From Sciurus carolinensis (lineage: Eukaryota > Chordata > Mammalia > Rodentia > Sciuridae), in contig NC_062218.1 of the NCBI RefSeq assembly GCF_902686445.1, positions 132,913,241 to 132,977,240 of the forward strand: a DNA stretch of 64,000 bases. Reading direction: 5' to 3'. The notes under the pieces are model-generated. The model was not told the origin of the DNA and did no database searches. It saw nothing but the letters and a program-made list of their open reading frames with translations. The position numbers and the translations under genes are program-made. This document shows positions 22,000 to 34,224 of this stretch, in pieces; position 1 is the stretch's first letter, and each line of letters starts with the position of its first letter.

Positions 22000-23999
22000 T
22001 TGACAATATTATTGAAACCCTAGGAAAATGGGGATTACATGTGGCCCCAGAAAAGGTGCAAACCCGCAACCCTATTACCTTTCTAGGACATCAAATATTA
22101 GATACCTGTGTTAGGCCACAAAAAATTCAATTAGCCATGGAAAAGCTTAAGACTCTAAATGATTTCCAAAAATTATTAGGTGATATAAATTGGATAAGGC
22201 CAAATTTGGGAATCACCACTGGTCAACTTAAGCCTTTGTTTGATATTCTCCAAGGAGATTCAGACCCTACATCCCCCAGAAATTTAACTCCTGAAGGTAG
22301 AAAAGCCTTAAAGTTAGTAGAACAAGCTTTAGAAAATGCTCATAGTGATAGAGTTGATCTATCCTTGCCTTTTAGTCTCATAGTATTAGATTCTGAATAT
22401 ACTCCTACAGGTCTATTGTGGCAAACTGGACCCCTAATATGGATCCATTTGCCAGTGTCCCCCAAAAATGTTGTTTCCCCGTATCCTGTGATGGTGGCAA
22501 ATCTAGTTGCATTAGGACTTAAGATGGCCTTTCGAGTTTTTGGAGTTCATCCTCAGACAGTTATTGTCCCGTATACGACAAAACAAATTGAAATACTAGT
22601 TAACAATAATGAAGATTGGGCAATTGTCTATTGTTCCACCTTGGCCACATTTGATAATCACTTGCCAAGTTCACCTATTGTCAGCTTCTTCAAAAGACAT
22701 CCCGTTATTTTCCCTCAGGTTGTTAAGGCTCAACCTATCCCAGCAGCAAAAAACAATCTTTACAGATGGCTACTCCTCCGGTACAGCTACAGTAGTTTCT
22801 GATAAAGTACAGACTATTATTGCTTCTCATAAGTCTGCTCAAAAAACTGAACTAGAAGCAATAATAACTGCCTTACAAACATTTCCTGAGGAACCTTTAA
22901 ATATTTATACTGACAGTCTCTATATTGCCCAGCTTGTGCCACGGCTTGAGACAGCTGGACCCATTAGTCCTCAATCCACCTTACAACAATGCTTTTATCA
23001 AGTACAAACTCTTCTGTGGACTCACAAAGAACCTTTATATATAGGCCATATCAGAGCACATTCAGGCTTACCTGGGCCTTTAGCTCAAGGAAATTCTACT
23101 GCAGACTCGGCTACTCGAGATCCTCATGTATTTAATATTGTAGAAGAAGCAATTAATTTCCATAAAGATTTTCATGTCAATGCTACCATTCTCAAAATAA
23201 AATATAACATTACAAAAGAACAAGCCAGAAATATAGTGAAACAGTGTCCTGCCTGTGTGCCTCATTTATCTGTTCCTCATTTTGGAGTCAATCCTAGAGG
23301 ACTCCTTCCAAATCATCTATGGCAGATGGATGTCACCCATATTCCTGAATTTGGTACTTTAAGATTTGTACATGTAACTGTAGATACCTACTCAGGATAT
23401 ATATTTGCTACCGCTCATACAGGGGAAAAGACAAAAGATGTAATCAGTCATTGCCTTCAAGCCTTTGCTACTATGGGAAGGCCAAAATCATTTAAAATAG
23501 ATAATGGGCCTGCATATACTTCTTCATTTCAACAGTTTTGCTCAAAGTTTAATATCTATCATACTACAGGATTGCCCTACAATCCACAAGGACAAGCTAT
23601 CATGGAAAGGGTTAATCAAACATTAAAAGTCTGCTTAACTAAACAAAAGGGGGAATAGGGGCATTAGCCCCTCTCAAGAACAGACTTAACCTTGCTTTAT
23701 TCACTCTCAATTTTTTAAATTTGGATGCTATGGGCCATACTGCAGCTGATAGACATTATAGTGGAAAGTCTGGTGGCCATCCACAAGCAATGTGGAAAGA
23801 CATCTTGACTGGGTCCTGGAAAGGACCTGACCCAGTATTAATTTGGGGGCGAGGATTTGTTTGTGTTTTTCCTCAGGACCAAAAACAACCTATCTGGGTC
23901 CCAGAGCGCTTGGTAAGAACTATCCATAAGAAAGAAAATGGCACCAAAACACAAAATGATGGTGATGGTGGTAAGCCTACTGTTGTTAGCTCTTCCTAA
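22000..23999 (+). pseudogene. ERV pol remnant (RT end, RNase H, integrase)
   Basis: Begins inside RT (WGLHVAPEKVQ near 22033), so the catalytic YxDD core is gone. Frame 22041-22802 covers RT thumb/connection. The frame changes near an A6 run (22745-22750) to 22609-23658, with RNase H (FTDGYSSGTA, KTELEA, YTDSLYIA) and integrase: the His/Cys zinc region, then D (WQMDVTH), D (KIDNGPAY) and E (GQAIMERVN) all present. A G-run near 23650 shifts the frame again; the integrase C-terminus continues to 23999 (DAMGHTAADRHYSG, GRGFVCVFPQ). It is broken at no fewer than three places. Confidence 0.9.
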
Positions 24000-25556
24000 A
24001 ACTTTTGGGGATATATTCTGAGGACTGTTATCCACATGGCCTATTCCCTTGCCTATTATTCATGAATTATTTCCTAGGACAGAACTTCTAGGTATCCCTT
24101 ACCTACCAGCTGATTCCACTGTACAACCACTTAATACTAGTCTAAACTTCAAGTTAAGGGGTAGTCTTGCTTCCTCTGGTTAGCCACCTCAGAAATCACC
24201 AATGGTACCTTGCCCTGTGTGCAGCTTGCTCCCAATTGGAATCTTTCTTATGGGTATCGGCATGGAAAGGACTTTATGCCTTTGCTTTAAATATATCCAA
24301 GGCCATTGGTAGTGTAAATTATACACAACAGCCTAGATGGGGTCCCACTTGTACACCAATTTCTTATGGCCATGTTGGACCTATTAAATGGGATAGCTGT
24401 CAAGGGGATGTTACGGCTTATAAGGTGACTCCTTACTTTTCCTTTGGGCCATTTGCCATAGATTGGAGAACTGTTAAAGAAACATTGAGGGATGCAAATG
24501 CATCATATATGTATGCCACTCTAGATACTGATTTCTACCAATGACTATTCTCCTCTTTCCATGTGGTCTCTTTGTGGTGTGTTCCCTTGTATGCTTAGAA
24601 TGATACAGGGAGGTAATCTCTCTCTCATTCAACAAATGTGCAGTCAAAAGCAAGCCAATGTAGATGGAAGTAGTACACCTGTTTATAATTATACAGAGTG
24701 CATGACCAATTTCACTTCCTTTAATCAATCTTTCCCCCCACTCTTGTATGTGTCACATTTCCATTTGTGTTCATTCTAACAGTTCTAAGTTTAATATTAA
24801 CATTACTAATAACAATGATAATGATACTGAGGTCCTTAACTGTGCTAAGAGTGTTATGTATCTAGTTTTGGGCTGCTTCATTATTTCCTCTGACTGTAAT
24901 TGCCAGGATTCCTAAATTTATTCCAGTCCCAGTGACCTTAAATCATAGTGAGTGAAATTTCCTACCTGTGAGAGCCAAAAGAGATTTGGGTATCTCAGCA
25001 ATTATAGCCATCGCTGTTGCTGTAGCAGTTGCTGTGGCTATTGCCACTGCTGCTGGACTTGCCCTAGAAACTGCTATTCCTACTGCTCATATGCTCAACA
25101 AACTGTCACGAGCCACGGCCGAAGCATTGACAGCCCAGGAAAACATCAATGCACATCTCGCCATGGGAATCCTGATTCTAAACCAAAGAGTGGACTTACT
25201 ACAAGAACAAGTGGACATGTTGACTGTTACCGCACAGATGGGCTGTCTAGTACATGCCCAAGCATTATGTTACCCCTATACCCTATTCTAATATTACTGC
25301 TGCTGCAAATCTGTCCAAACAGCTTGGAAGCATGCTTAATGGGACATGGACTAAAGAGTTTACTAATTTGACTACCCTATTAAGAAATTCTATATTTGTA
25401 ATAAATAGTACTCAGGTCAAGGTCCCGGGTGTGCCAGAAGCCATTTGTTTCCTACAGTCAACATTACAATTTGATAAACAATGGATGGGAAGTTTTGCTA
25501 TGATGGATTGTTGTTCTTGCTTTTATTATTGCTGCTCAGATATCTGTTGTCTCTAA
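23938..25556 (+). pseudogene. ERV env remnant
   Basis: The start at 23938 overlaps the end of pol by 62 bp, as usual in betaretroviruses. It opens with a hydrophobic signal-like segment (MVMVVSLLLLALP) but hits TGA at 24019. Surface-subunit-like sequence follows in frame 24167-24544 with N-glycosylation sites. A cleavage-like RAKRD (near 24968) precedes an Ala/Ile/Val-rich fusion-peptide-like stretch and a heptad region (about 25070-25240). The frame changes near 25260-25290 and the ectodomain runs to a stop at 25554-25556. Multiple stops and shifts preclude a protein. Confidence 0.85.
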
Positions 25557-25810
25557 GGAGTCATCAAAGACAGCAAGCCTTAGTGGTATGGCAAGCCTTT
25601 ATGGCCATGGACCAAGGCTCTGATCCACAGATTTGGCTCTCCCAATTACAGGAGTGGTAGTCAAAGACGGGTAAACACAGGGTGAACTTTATACCAACCT
25701 AAGACAGGTATCAAAGCATACCAACAGCTCTTTGACTCCCAATGACAGGTAAGGATAAAGTCTGACTCTGGCACCTAAGACAGACACAGTTACTGTCCTT
25801 TTCTTTAAAT

Positions 25811-25825
25811 AAAAAAGGGGGAGCC
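25811..25825 (+). promoter_or_regulatory. ERV polypurine tract
   Basis: AAAAAAGGGGGAG immediately precedes the 3' LTR; this is the normal site for plus-strand DNA priming. Confidence 0.85.
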
Positions 25826-26224
25826 TGTTGAGGGCCGTCTTGGACAAGATGGTGCCTGGCAGTGAGCCAAAGGTTGCTGGCTGCCAAAATGAGGAAGTAC
25901 CTAAAAGGCTGTTTGCTATTACTAGTTCCTTGGAGACTTATAACATGTTAACGCCAGGCTCAAGGATTGGCTATCTAAAATCATGCCGCACGTGGACAGC
26001 TGGTGATTTATATAGTGTTATGCTGGCATTCCCCTACATGCTCTCCTGCATGAGAGAAAGCTTTGCTATGATTGGCTGATAAGCTAGGAGCCTGGGGGAG
26101 GAAAGGAGGAAGGGGGAAGAAGAAAGAAGCAAGAGACAAAGAACCGGGGAGGCTACAATAAATCTCGTCAAACTGAAGCTTAGTGGTGTCTCCTTTCTCC
26201 ACGCCGGTTCTGCTGGACGGAACA
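25826..26224 (+). repeat. ERV 3' LTR
   Basis: 399 bp, TGTTGAGGGCCG...GACGGAACA. AATAAA at 26157-26162. It carries 15- and 12-bp segments that are missing from the 5' LTR; both gaps fall at short direct repeats (for example GGCT), consistent with slippage deletions in the 5' LTR. Confidence 0.93.
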
Positions 26225-26752
26225 GTAGATGAGGGTCCCAGCTGGAGGAGGGATCTTTAATTTTATGTTTTATCTTACACTGCTCATGCCTCTGTCTTCA
26301 TAAATGGTATAACTTGAAGTCTTCTCTCAATAAGGTCTGTCAGCAGGAGGTCCTGGGGAGCATATATCTTCTCATTCTGTTCTTGAATATATCTGGAGAC
26401 TTTCTTCAGAACCATCTCATAATGAGTCTCCATGCATAAGAAGATGGTATATGCTGTTAAACAAGCCAAGCAGCCTTCAAGATATGATTGGCCCCCAAGT
26501 TTCTCTGCTGCATAAAGGTTATTTAGAGTTCAAACTGTCTCTTCAAACTGCTGCCTATCAATCCGATTTTCCAGCTCCGCAGGGAACTTGGTCAAACTGG
26601 CAGCGTGTGCAACTGCTGTAGTCTCCTTGAATGAATACCTTCCCAGCTACTGGCACCTGCTATGGCCTCATGGCAAAGACAGGACTGACTGCGCTGCCTC
26701 TCCTGCTCTCCAGCTGCTGTCGCACCGCTTTCGCCGTCACTTACGTTCTGAC

Positions 26753-26850
26753 CTCATTGTGGTCTTGATTTGTATTTCCTTCGTTGCTAGGGATGTTAAA
26801 CTTTTTTTTCATGCATTTGTATTTCTTTCTTTCATATTTGGAAACTAGAG
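26753..26850 (-). repeat. Old L1 fragment, right part
   Basis: CCTCATTGTGGTCTTGATTTGTATTTCC followed by GATGTTAAACTTTTTTT is the complement of an L1 ORF2 C-terminal stretch. It continues the piece at 19670-19727. Confidence 0.65.
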
Positions 26851-27123
26851 AAAAATAAGGAAAAACTGAAGGGGATTCCATAAAAATAGAAGGGAGGTCA
26901 GTGCAGCAGAAGGGTAGATTTTGGCAAATATTAGAGTTGGTCATGTGTGTATATATAATATGTATATATATATATTTTTTTTTTCTGATTATACTGGGTA
27001 ATTTCACATCATGTCAACTTGAGGTTAGTCATGGTCACATGATGTACTTGGCCAATAAAATATGAAGGATGATGACATATGCCATAGTCACATATAAACA
27101 TTTAATTATGAACATGAGAGTCT
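26851..27123. other. Unassigned sequence with a short TA run
   Basis: AT-rich, including TATATATAATATGTATATATATATA near 26948 followed by a T-run. No gene recognised. The last bases begin the TSD of the next insertion. Confidence 0.4.
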
Positions 27124-27708
27124 CCAGTACTCTTTTTTTTTTTTTAGATTTGTAAGGTTCAATTCTTTATTAATTCTTCCTTTTAAAGTGTAAACTATTT
27201 GAGTGAGAATATGATGATGGAAAGTGTGATCCAACTTTCAAAATAGAGAGGTGCATTGGGCTAAGAATGATAGGCAATGTCCCAAAATTATTTACATATT
27301 GCAGGGAACTTGAAGGTGTGATCTGGGATGAAGGACCACTCTGTCATACTTGACAGGCTTTGTCTACAGTGGTGCTTATTCACACTCTGTTCCTTCAACC
27401 CTCCCAAATTATTTTCAGAGCCTATGCTCTTCTAAGCTAACCCTATCACCAAATGTGGTATCTACAGATATACAAATGCTCCATCAATCCTTACAGCTCT
27501 TCATGGAATTTCAGAACATGTTTGCCATGATACTTGTATTTTTTTTTTATTTGTCTGATAAATTTTTTTTTATTGTAAACAAATGGGATACATGTTGTTT
27601 CTCTGTTTGTACATGGCGTAAAGGCATACCATTTGTGTAATCATAAATTTACATAGGGTAATGTTGTTTGATTCATTCTGTTATTTTTTCCCTTCCAGTA
27701 CTCTTTTT
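27124..27708 (-). mobile_element. 5'-truncated L1 with probable 3' transduction
   Basis: Direct repeats CCAGTACTCTTTTT at about 27124-27137 and 27695-27708 bound the insertion. On the minus strand it holds only the last ~145 bp of L1 (27548-27694, matching the 33982-34100 L1 end), then an A-rich run, then about 410 bp of non-L1 sequence (27137-27547), then AATAAAG about 20 bp before a second poly(A) tract (T-run 27131-27145). This is the structure of an L1 transcript that read past its own signal into flanking DNA. Confidence 0.75.
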
Positions 27709-27929
27709 ATATGTGGTGATATGGGCTGATGTATTGATCTTCAGGTTTCACTTTGCATCCTGAAATGCTAAACCATGCTTGGAGGGTGGCTCCATGGAAA
27801 ATGACCTGAATGCTATAGCAGACTTGGCATGAGGCTTAGTGTTTCAGCCACAGAGGGCATTTGTGGTTTGTTTGTTTGTTTGCTTTTGTTACTATACCAT
27901 AATTTGCTTTTATCTTGACTAGTAAAATA

Positions 27930-28365
27930 GCAGCATACTACAGTGATGGAGCAACCTCAGTGTTCATAGCAGTACAATTCACAATAGCTAAGCTATGGAA
28001 CCAAACTAGATGCCCATCAACAGATGAATGGATGAAGAAATTATGTATATATACGCAATTAAATATTACTCATCCTTAAAGAAGAAAGAAATTATGGCAT
28101 TTGCAGGAAATGGATGAATCTTCAGAATGTTATGTGAAGTGAAATAAACCAATCCCCAAAAACCAAAGGTTGGATGTTTTGCTAATATGTGGAAGCTAAT
28201 TCAAAATAAAGGTGGGGAGTGGAAAAAGACTTCAGTAGATTAGACAAAGGGGAGTGAAAGGAAGGGGGGACAGGAATAGGAAAGACAATAGAATAAATCT
28301 ACCATAATTTTCTTATGTGAACATATGAAAACACCTCAGTGAATCCCACTATTATGAGTCTTATC
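27930..28365 (+). mobile_element. L1 3' end fragment
   Basis: From CAGCATACTACAGTGATGG through the ORF2 end (CAATTAAATATTACTCATCC) into the 3'UTR (GGATTAGAC-like, AAGGGGAGTGAAAGGAAGG). Truncated and diverged; no open frame. Confidence 0.85.
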
Positions 28366-28747
28366 TCCAGATAAACAAGAAGTAGTATATACATGCAGCA
28401 GAATATTATTCAGCCCTACAAAGAAAAGAAATTATGTACATGCTACAGCATGAATCTTGAAGACATTATGCCTTGTGAACCAAGTAGGTCACAGAGGAAC
28501 AAACACTGTATGATTTCACTTACATTAGGTACCTAAAATAGTCAAAATCATAGAAACATAGCAGACAGGAAGTAGGAAATGGAAATTTCTTTGATTGGGT
28601 ATTCAGTTTTGCATGATGAAACAATTTTGAAGATGTCTTAAAAAACAATGTGAATATGCTTAACCCTGTTGGACAATGCACTGAAATTTATGATTAAGAT
28701 GATAAATTGTTATATGCATTTTACCACAAAGTGAAATAACTTTAAAA
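28366..28747 (+). repeat. Ancient L1 3' end fragment
   Basis: ATACATGCAGCAGAATATTATTCAGCC and later CTGTATGATTTCACTTACAT and TTAAAAAACAATG resemble old mammalian L1 3' ends rather than the local rodent lineage. Confidence 0.6.
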
Positions 28748-29216
28748 AATTAATAGCAGTAAAATGGATAAAGAAAATATGGTCTATATACAATGGAATA
28801 TTACTCAGCTTTAAAGAAGAATGAAATTCTGGCATTTGCTGATAAGTGGATGGAGTTAAAAGATTATCACACTAAATTAAATAAGCCAAACCCCAAAGAA
28901 CCAAAGACCAAATGTTTTCTCTGATATCCAGAAGCTAATTCACAATAGGGGGGATAGGGAATAATAGAGTCACTTTATATTAGGTAGAGGGAGTGAAGAG
29001 AGGGAAAGGGGTATGGGGGAAGGAATGATAGGAGAGTAAAACAGACATTATTACCTCTTATACATGTATGATTGCATGTCCTATGTAATCCTGCAACATG
29101 TATAATCAGATAAATGAGATTATACTCTATTTATATATGATCTCTCAAAATGTATGCATGCATTATACTGTCATGTACAACTAATTAGAAAGAAGAAAAT
29201 TTAAAAATTAAAAAAA
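28748..29216 (+). mobile_element. L1 3' end fragment
   Basis: Starts near AAATGGATAAAGAAAATATGG; the ORF2 end (ATGGAATATTACTCAGC) and 3'UTR (CAATAGGGGGGATAGGG, ACTGTCATGTACAAC) are recognisable, ending in an A-rich tail near 29215. It resembles the 58.1-58.69 kb tail more than the 28.1 kb one. Confidence 0.85.
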
Positions 29217-30575
29217 AATTGTAGCAGTAAGAAATACCAACAATCACCAGGTACAAACATCATAGAAAAGAAAAAGGTGAGCATGACCTCTGTGGAGAAA
29301 AATTATAAAACATTACTGAAGAACATAAGAACATACCTGAATGATTGTTGAAATCTACCACATACTCGAATTCAAAGACTGTGTTGTAAGTAATGTCTAT
29401 TTTCCCATACTATTTCTAATTATTCCCCAATGTAATGCTAAAAAGATCCCAACAGAGTTTTTGGTAGAATTTTGATAGGTCTTAACAACCTCAAGGAGAA
29501 ATAAAAGGACACAAAGGGAAAAGACAATTTTGAAAAGGAAAATATTTGGAGAATTGGGCTACAGCTTTTCAAGATATTGCAAATCTATGGTAACAAAGAC
29601 AAAGAGAATTAATGTAGGGATAGAAGGTGGAACAACAGAACAACAAAAAAAAAAACAAAACCCACCAGAAACAGATCTGCACATATGCTGAAATTTATAC
29701 ATGACAAAGAAAAAAATCACTGGGAAAATACTGACGTTTCAGTAAATGTTGCAGAGATAGGTGATTATCTGAAGAAGGAAAAAAATTGAGAGATCTGTAT
29801 GTCAAACTATACAACCATACCATACACCAAGGGGATTGAAGGCTTAAATGCATAAAGCAAGGTACTAAAACTTCTGGAAGAACATAGAAAATATTTTCAT
29901 GGCCTTATCTTGAGGATACATTTTTTGTAAGATTTAAACCGTTAAGGAAAGGATTGGTATTAAATGCCATGGACACATACTCAAGCACTTGCTTCTCATA
30001 AGGAAAGTGAAAATCAAGCTAGAGACTAGGAGCTATTTGTAATATACAGAATCAATAGAAGATTAATATGCCAAATATGGACTGCATCCTACTGATCTTT
30101 TAGGAAAGTGCGAACATCCTAATAAAATGGAAAAATATATGAGGAGGTAATTCCAAATGAATTTGAATGGACAATAAACCAATATGAAAAGACACTTGAA
30201 CTTGATCTTAATGAAATGCAAGTTAAAGTAAATGAGATAAACTTTCATACCATCTCATTAGCAATCATTTAAATTTTTTTTTCTACCCATTTTAAGGGTC
30301 AGAACAAAATAATCTTCAGCAATGTGAAATATCTTTCAGTGCTGAAGACCCTCATGCTCTCTGACCCAGTATCTTACTCTGAGGTAAACTATCTAGGGAA
30401 ACTCCAGCACACAAGTACAGGAGCTATGTATAATAGCTTGCTGACACATTGTTGAACAGGCAAAATATTAGACACAGCACAGTGATTTATTCTTCAAAAG
30501 TAATTAAACAGTGGTATGTTGATGCCATGAAATTCTATACAGCAATTAAAATGAATAAACTACAAAACTCTTCTC
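29217..30575 (+). repeat. Ancient L1 ORF2 and 3' end remnant
   Basis: Recognisable but badly decayed ORF2 signposts in order: AAAACATTACTGAAGAACATA (29308), AAACTTCTGGAAGAACATAG (29868), GAAATGCAAGTTAAAG (30213), CTATACAGCAATTAAAATGA (30534). No open frame. Family (old L1M-like) is by memory. Confidence 0.65.
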
Positions 30576-31485
<910 letters not shown>

Positions 31486-31487
31486 GA

Positions 31488-31893
31488 CTTTCTTTTTTTA
31501 TTATTGTGCCAGGTTTATTGAAAATACTACAACACAGCAGAAAGATTCAGTGTGGTGGTTTGCACTTCATCTCAAATATAGGCTGAATGACCCGCAGTTT
31601 GGAAGCTGCCCAAGTCCAAAAGCATCTTCATTTCTTTAGTATCAAGATCTACTTCAGTGATCTTGATCCTGAGAATTCAGGAACATAATCATCCCTCCTC
31701 TCTCCTCCTGCAGCTTTCCCAGGTACTTTCACTTCACCAGATCACATGACTAGCCTGCCATCTTGTAGTGGAGCTTCTTGCTGGGAATAATGTCAACCTC
31801 CTTACACATACTTGTTGTTATTTAAATTACTTCATGTAATTACTCTCAGTGATGACCCAGGTCACTTCTTTTCACAGTTTTGTATTGATGCAT
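31488..31893 (-). pseudogene. RPS17: RPS17 processed pseudogene
   Basis: Intronless minus-strand copy of the 40S ribosomal protein S17 mRNA. The RPS17 order is visible: KTVKK near 31880, RVI-TE near 31855, the IIPSKKL region near 31795, the EEERR- and PE-containing region near 31710, the DTKEMK/LLDLG region near 31640. The short 3'UTR has AATAAA (31515-31520) followed by a poly(A) tract (T-run 31492-31499). Stops and small deletions occur throughout and the first few codons are lost. It is clearly non-coding. Confidence 0.85.
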
Positions 31894-32214
31894 TCCTGGT
31901 AAAACAGCTAATATAAGGCTTTAAAGAGGTCACTAAATGCCTTGAAAAATATGAAAATGACTGGTACATTGGTTTATCATTTGATATAAAGTTCAAAGGA
32001 AGCAATTTTATGAAAAAAAGTCATATTTATTTTCTTCTGTGGTATGATCATAATATGGGGTTTATAGTGGGAGAGTGCCTACCCTTCAAAAATTATCCAT
32101 CCAAGCTGGGAAGTTAAATGCTGAAGCTGTTAGAGATCAGAGGACGAGTTTTTCATGGGATTGCTTTATGCCACAAACTATGATAAAAAAACATTATGTT
32201 ACACAAGCTCTTTC

Positions 32215-32217
<3 letters not shown>
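31894..32217. other. Unassigned sequence
   Basis: No gene or named repeat seen. Confidence 0.35.
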
Positions 32218-32245
<28 letters not shown>

Positions 32246-32325
32246 GGCAGTGCTGGTGATGGAATCCAGGGTCTTATAAAAACAAAGCAAGCACTCTACC
32301 ACTGAGCTACATGCCAACCCTCATT
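32218..32325 (-). repeat. ID-type SINE with long A-tail
   Basis: A T28 run, then top-strand GGCAGTGCTGGTGATGGAATCC...AAGCAAGCACTCTACCACTGAGCTAC, the complement of a tRNA-Ala-derived ID unit with A-box (TAGCTCAGTGGTAGAG) and B-box. About 80 bp plus tail. Confidence 0.88.
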
Positions 32326-32460
32326 TTGTACTTTTAAGAAAATGGAGTACAAGCAGCTGATCCTTTCCTGGAATATCTGATTTATTCTTCAAGACCTCTC
32401 CATATACCTTTTCTATTAGATACCATTTTGACTAGCATACGTAATTTCATCAGTGAGGTA

Positions 32461-32884
32461 TGTTTTAGTCTGCTTGTCACCACTGTGACCAAAAGACCTT
32501 ACAAGAATAATTTTAGAGGAAGAAAAGTTCATTTGGTGCTCATTTTTAAAGGCTTCGGTTTATAGATGACTGATTCCATTGCTCTGGGTCCTAGGTAAGG
32601 CAGAACATCAAGGCAGAAGGGCCAGTGGAGGAAAACAGCTCAGAACATGGCATCAGGGAGCAGAGTCAACTTCCCTCACCGCTGGCAAAATATAAACCCT
32701 GAGGTCACACCTCCAAAGACCCACCTTCTCCAGTCACACCTACCTGCCTACAGCATGGTTAATCCCTATCAGAGGATTAATGTATCGATTAGGTTAAATC
32801 TCTCATAACACAATCATTTCACCTCTTTCTTGCATGGTCTCACACATAAGCTTTTGGAGGACACCTAATATCTAAATAATAACA
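32461..32884 (-). repeat. MaLR-type (ERVL) LTR
   Basis: The top strand begins TGTTTTAGTCTGCTTG and ends ATAATAACA; on the minus strand it runs TGTTATTATTTAG...AAACA. Near-matching 5-bp flanks AGGTA/AGGTC fit the ERVL TSD size. Sister of the copy at 12243-12668. Confidence 0.65.
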
Positions 32885-33307
32885 AGGTCATTTTTACTTT
32901 TTTTCATCTTAGAAAAGAAATAATTCTTGTAACTTCTCTGCCTTCTTGTTACCCTAAGTCAGATGCCTGAGAAAAGCTAAACTCCATTAATATTATCTTA
33001 GTTATCTTAATGGTTTTTAAAAATAAAACCCAACTTCTTGGATAACATAAAAGTTAGAATTACTATTCCAATATTTGTGCCTTTGGATTGTGGTAGACTT
33101 TGGTAGATATAACAAAAAAAAAATTGTGTAAGAGTAGATAAAAAGTTTTTTAATGCTTTCCCAAATGTCTGACAAGTAACACCTTAACAAATCATCAGCT
33201 ATGTAATTTTTACATACTTAGGAGATATATATCAGTGTTTTTTAATGTTTTCACTTCTACTAACTTTTGAAGTTTTATAGTAAAGTATTTTTGCTTCTAT
33301 TTATGAA
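32885..33307. other. Unassigned AT-rich sequence
   Basis: No gene or repeat recognised between the MaLR LTR and the ETF1 retrocopy tail. Confidence 0.35.
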
Positions 33308-34224
33308 GGTTTTTTTTTTTTCATAAAATACAAGAGCAACCAATTTCACCATTGGTTAAAAGTAAAAACTAGGATTCTTTTTTAAACTGTCCAAAGTGGC
33401 ATTTAGGAGCTTAGTTGTAGGCTGCTGTGCTGACATCATGACAAATCAATGTACAGGATTGGGTCTGGTTTTGTTTCATTTTTCTTTTCAGTATCCAATG
33501 CTCATGGATTAAATTCTGGAAATGCTCCAGTTGCAAGGCAGGGATCTCTTTGGATTTCACCATTGGTATGCTCCTTGGGTTGGATGCTGGAGGGTGAGTC
33601 ATGTTTTGCCGAACCCATCAAGGTCAAAAAATTCATTGCCTCCTTCTGTACTCCATTCCCTAGAAATCTACTTGGTACTGCAAGATACCTCCAATTCCAC
33701 CAAATCCTTTCACAAACTGGGATCCTTTTGTGACTTATCTAGGACAATTTTCAGTGTATCTCCAAATTTTTTATAGTTGTTAGCAAACCATTCCAAGAGG
33801 GGCATGCTCTTAATCAGCTCATGTTCCAGTCCTATCTTTGTGAAATGAGATTTATCCTTCTCTTGTTCTGGAGTTAGAGAATTTTCTCCTTTTCTGTGCT
33901 TTGGTAATGAAGAAAATATCTCATTATATCAGATTTTCATAAACCATTAGAATCCCTACAGCACCCATTTCCAAAGTCTTTTTTTTTACTTTTAATTTAT
34001 TTTTATTGTAAACAAATGGGATCCATGTTGTTTCTGTTTGCACATGAAGTAACACCATACCATTGTAATGATGTTTGATTCATTCTATTATGTTTTCCTT
34101 CCCCCTCACCACTCCCACCCCTCTTTTCCCTCTATACAGTCCCTCCTTCCTCCATTCTTGCCCCCCTCCCACCCCCCATTCTGTGTCATCATCTGCTTAT
34201 CAGTGAGATCATTCCTCTTTCTTT

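Larger units (their letters stand above)
20482..26224 (+). mobile_element. Endogenous retrovirus, class II (betaretrovirus-like), defective
   Basis: Two-LTR provirus of 5743 bp with perfect 6-bp TSD GTAGAT (20476-20481 and 26225-26230). Order: 5' LTR, primer-binding site, partial gag, a large deletion, partial pol (end of RT, RNase H, integrase), env, polypurine tract, 3' LTR. Class II is indicated by 6-bp TSDs, LTR length, the style of the integrase and the transmembrane Env. Protease, nucleocapsid and the RT catalytic core are missing; all remaining genes carry stops or frameshifts. It interrupts the GOLGA7 retrocopy and is therefore younger than it. Confidence 0.93.
19728..26752 (-). pseudogene. 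GOLGA7: GOLGA7 processed pseudogene, split by an ERV
   Basis: Minus-strand intronless copy of GOLGA7 (GCP16, partner of the DHHC9 palmitoyltransferase). The coding body runs from ATG 26671 to a stop at 26270. Recognisable stretches are [39 protein letters not shown] and [16 protein letters not shown]. Lesions include TAG at codon 4 and later frameshifts. The 3'UTR runs on to a poly(A) tract (T-run near 19729) with AATAAA at about 19754-19759. Flanks CTCATTGT(A/G)GTC at 19716-19727 and 26753-26764 are a 12-bp TSD with one mismatch. The 3'UTR is interrupted at 20482-26224 by an ERV. Confidence 0.9.

Noticed and set aside
23080..23265. Minus-strand open frame within the ERV
   Set aside because: Shadow of the integrase/RNase H coding strand; no motif.
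20482..26224. Possibly active retrovirus
   Set aside because: Nucleocapsid, protease and RT core are missing, and gag, pol and env all contain stops or frameshifts.
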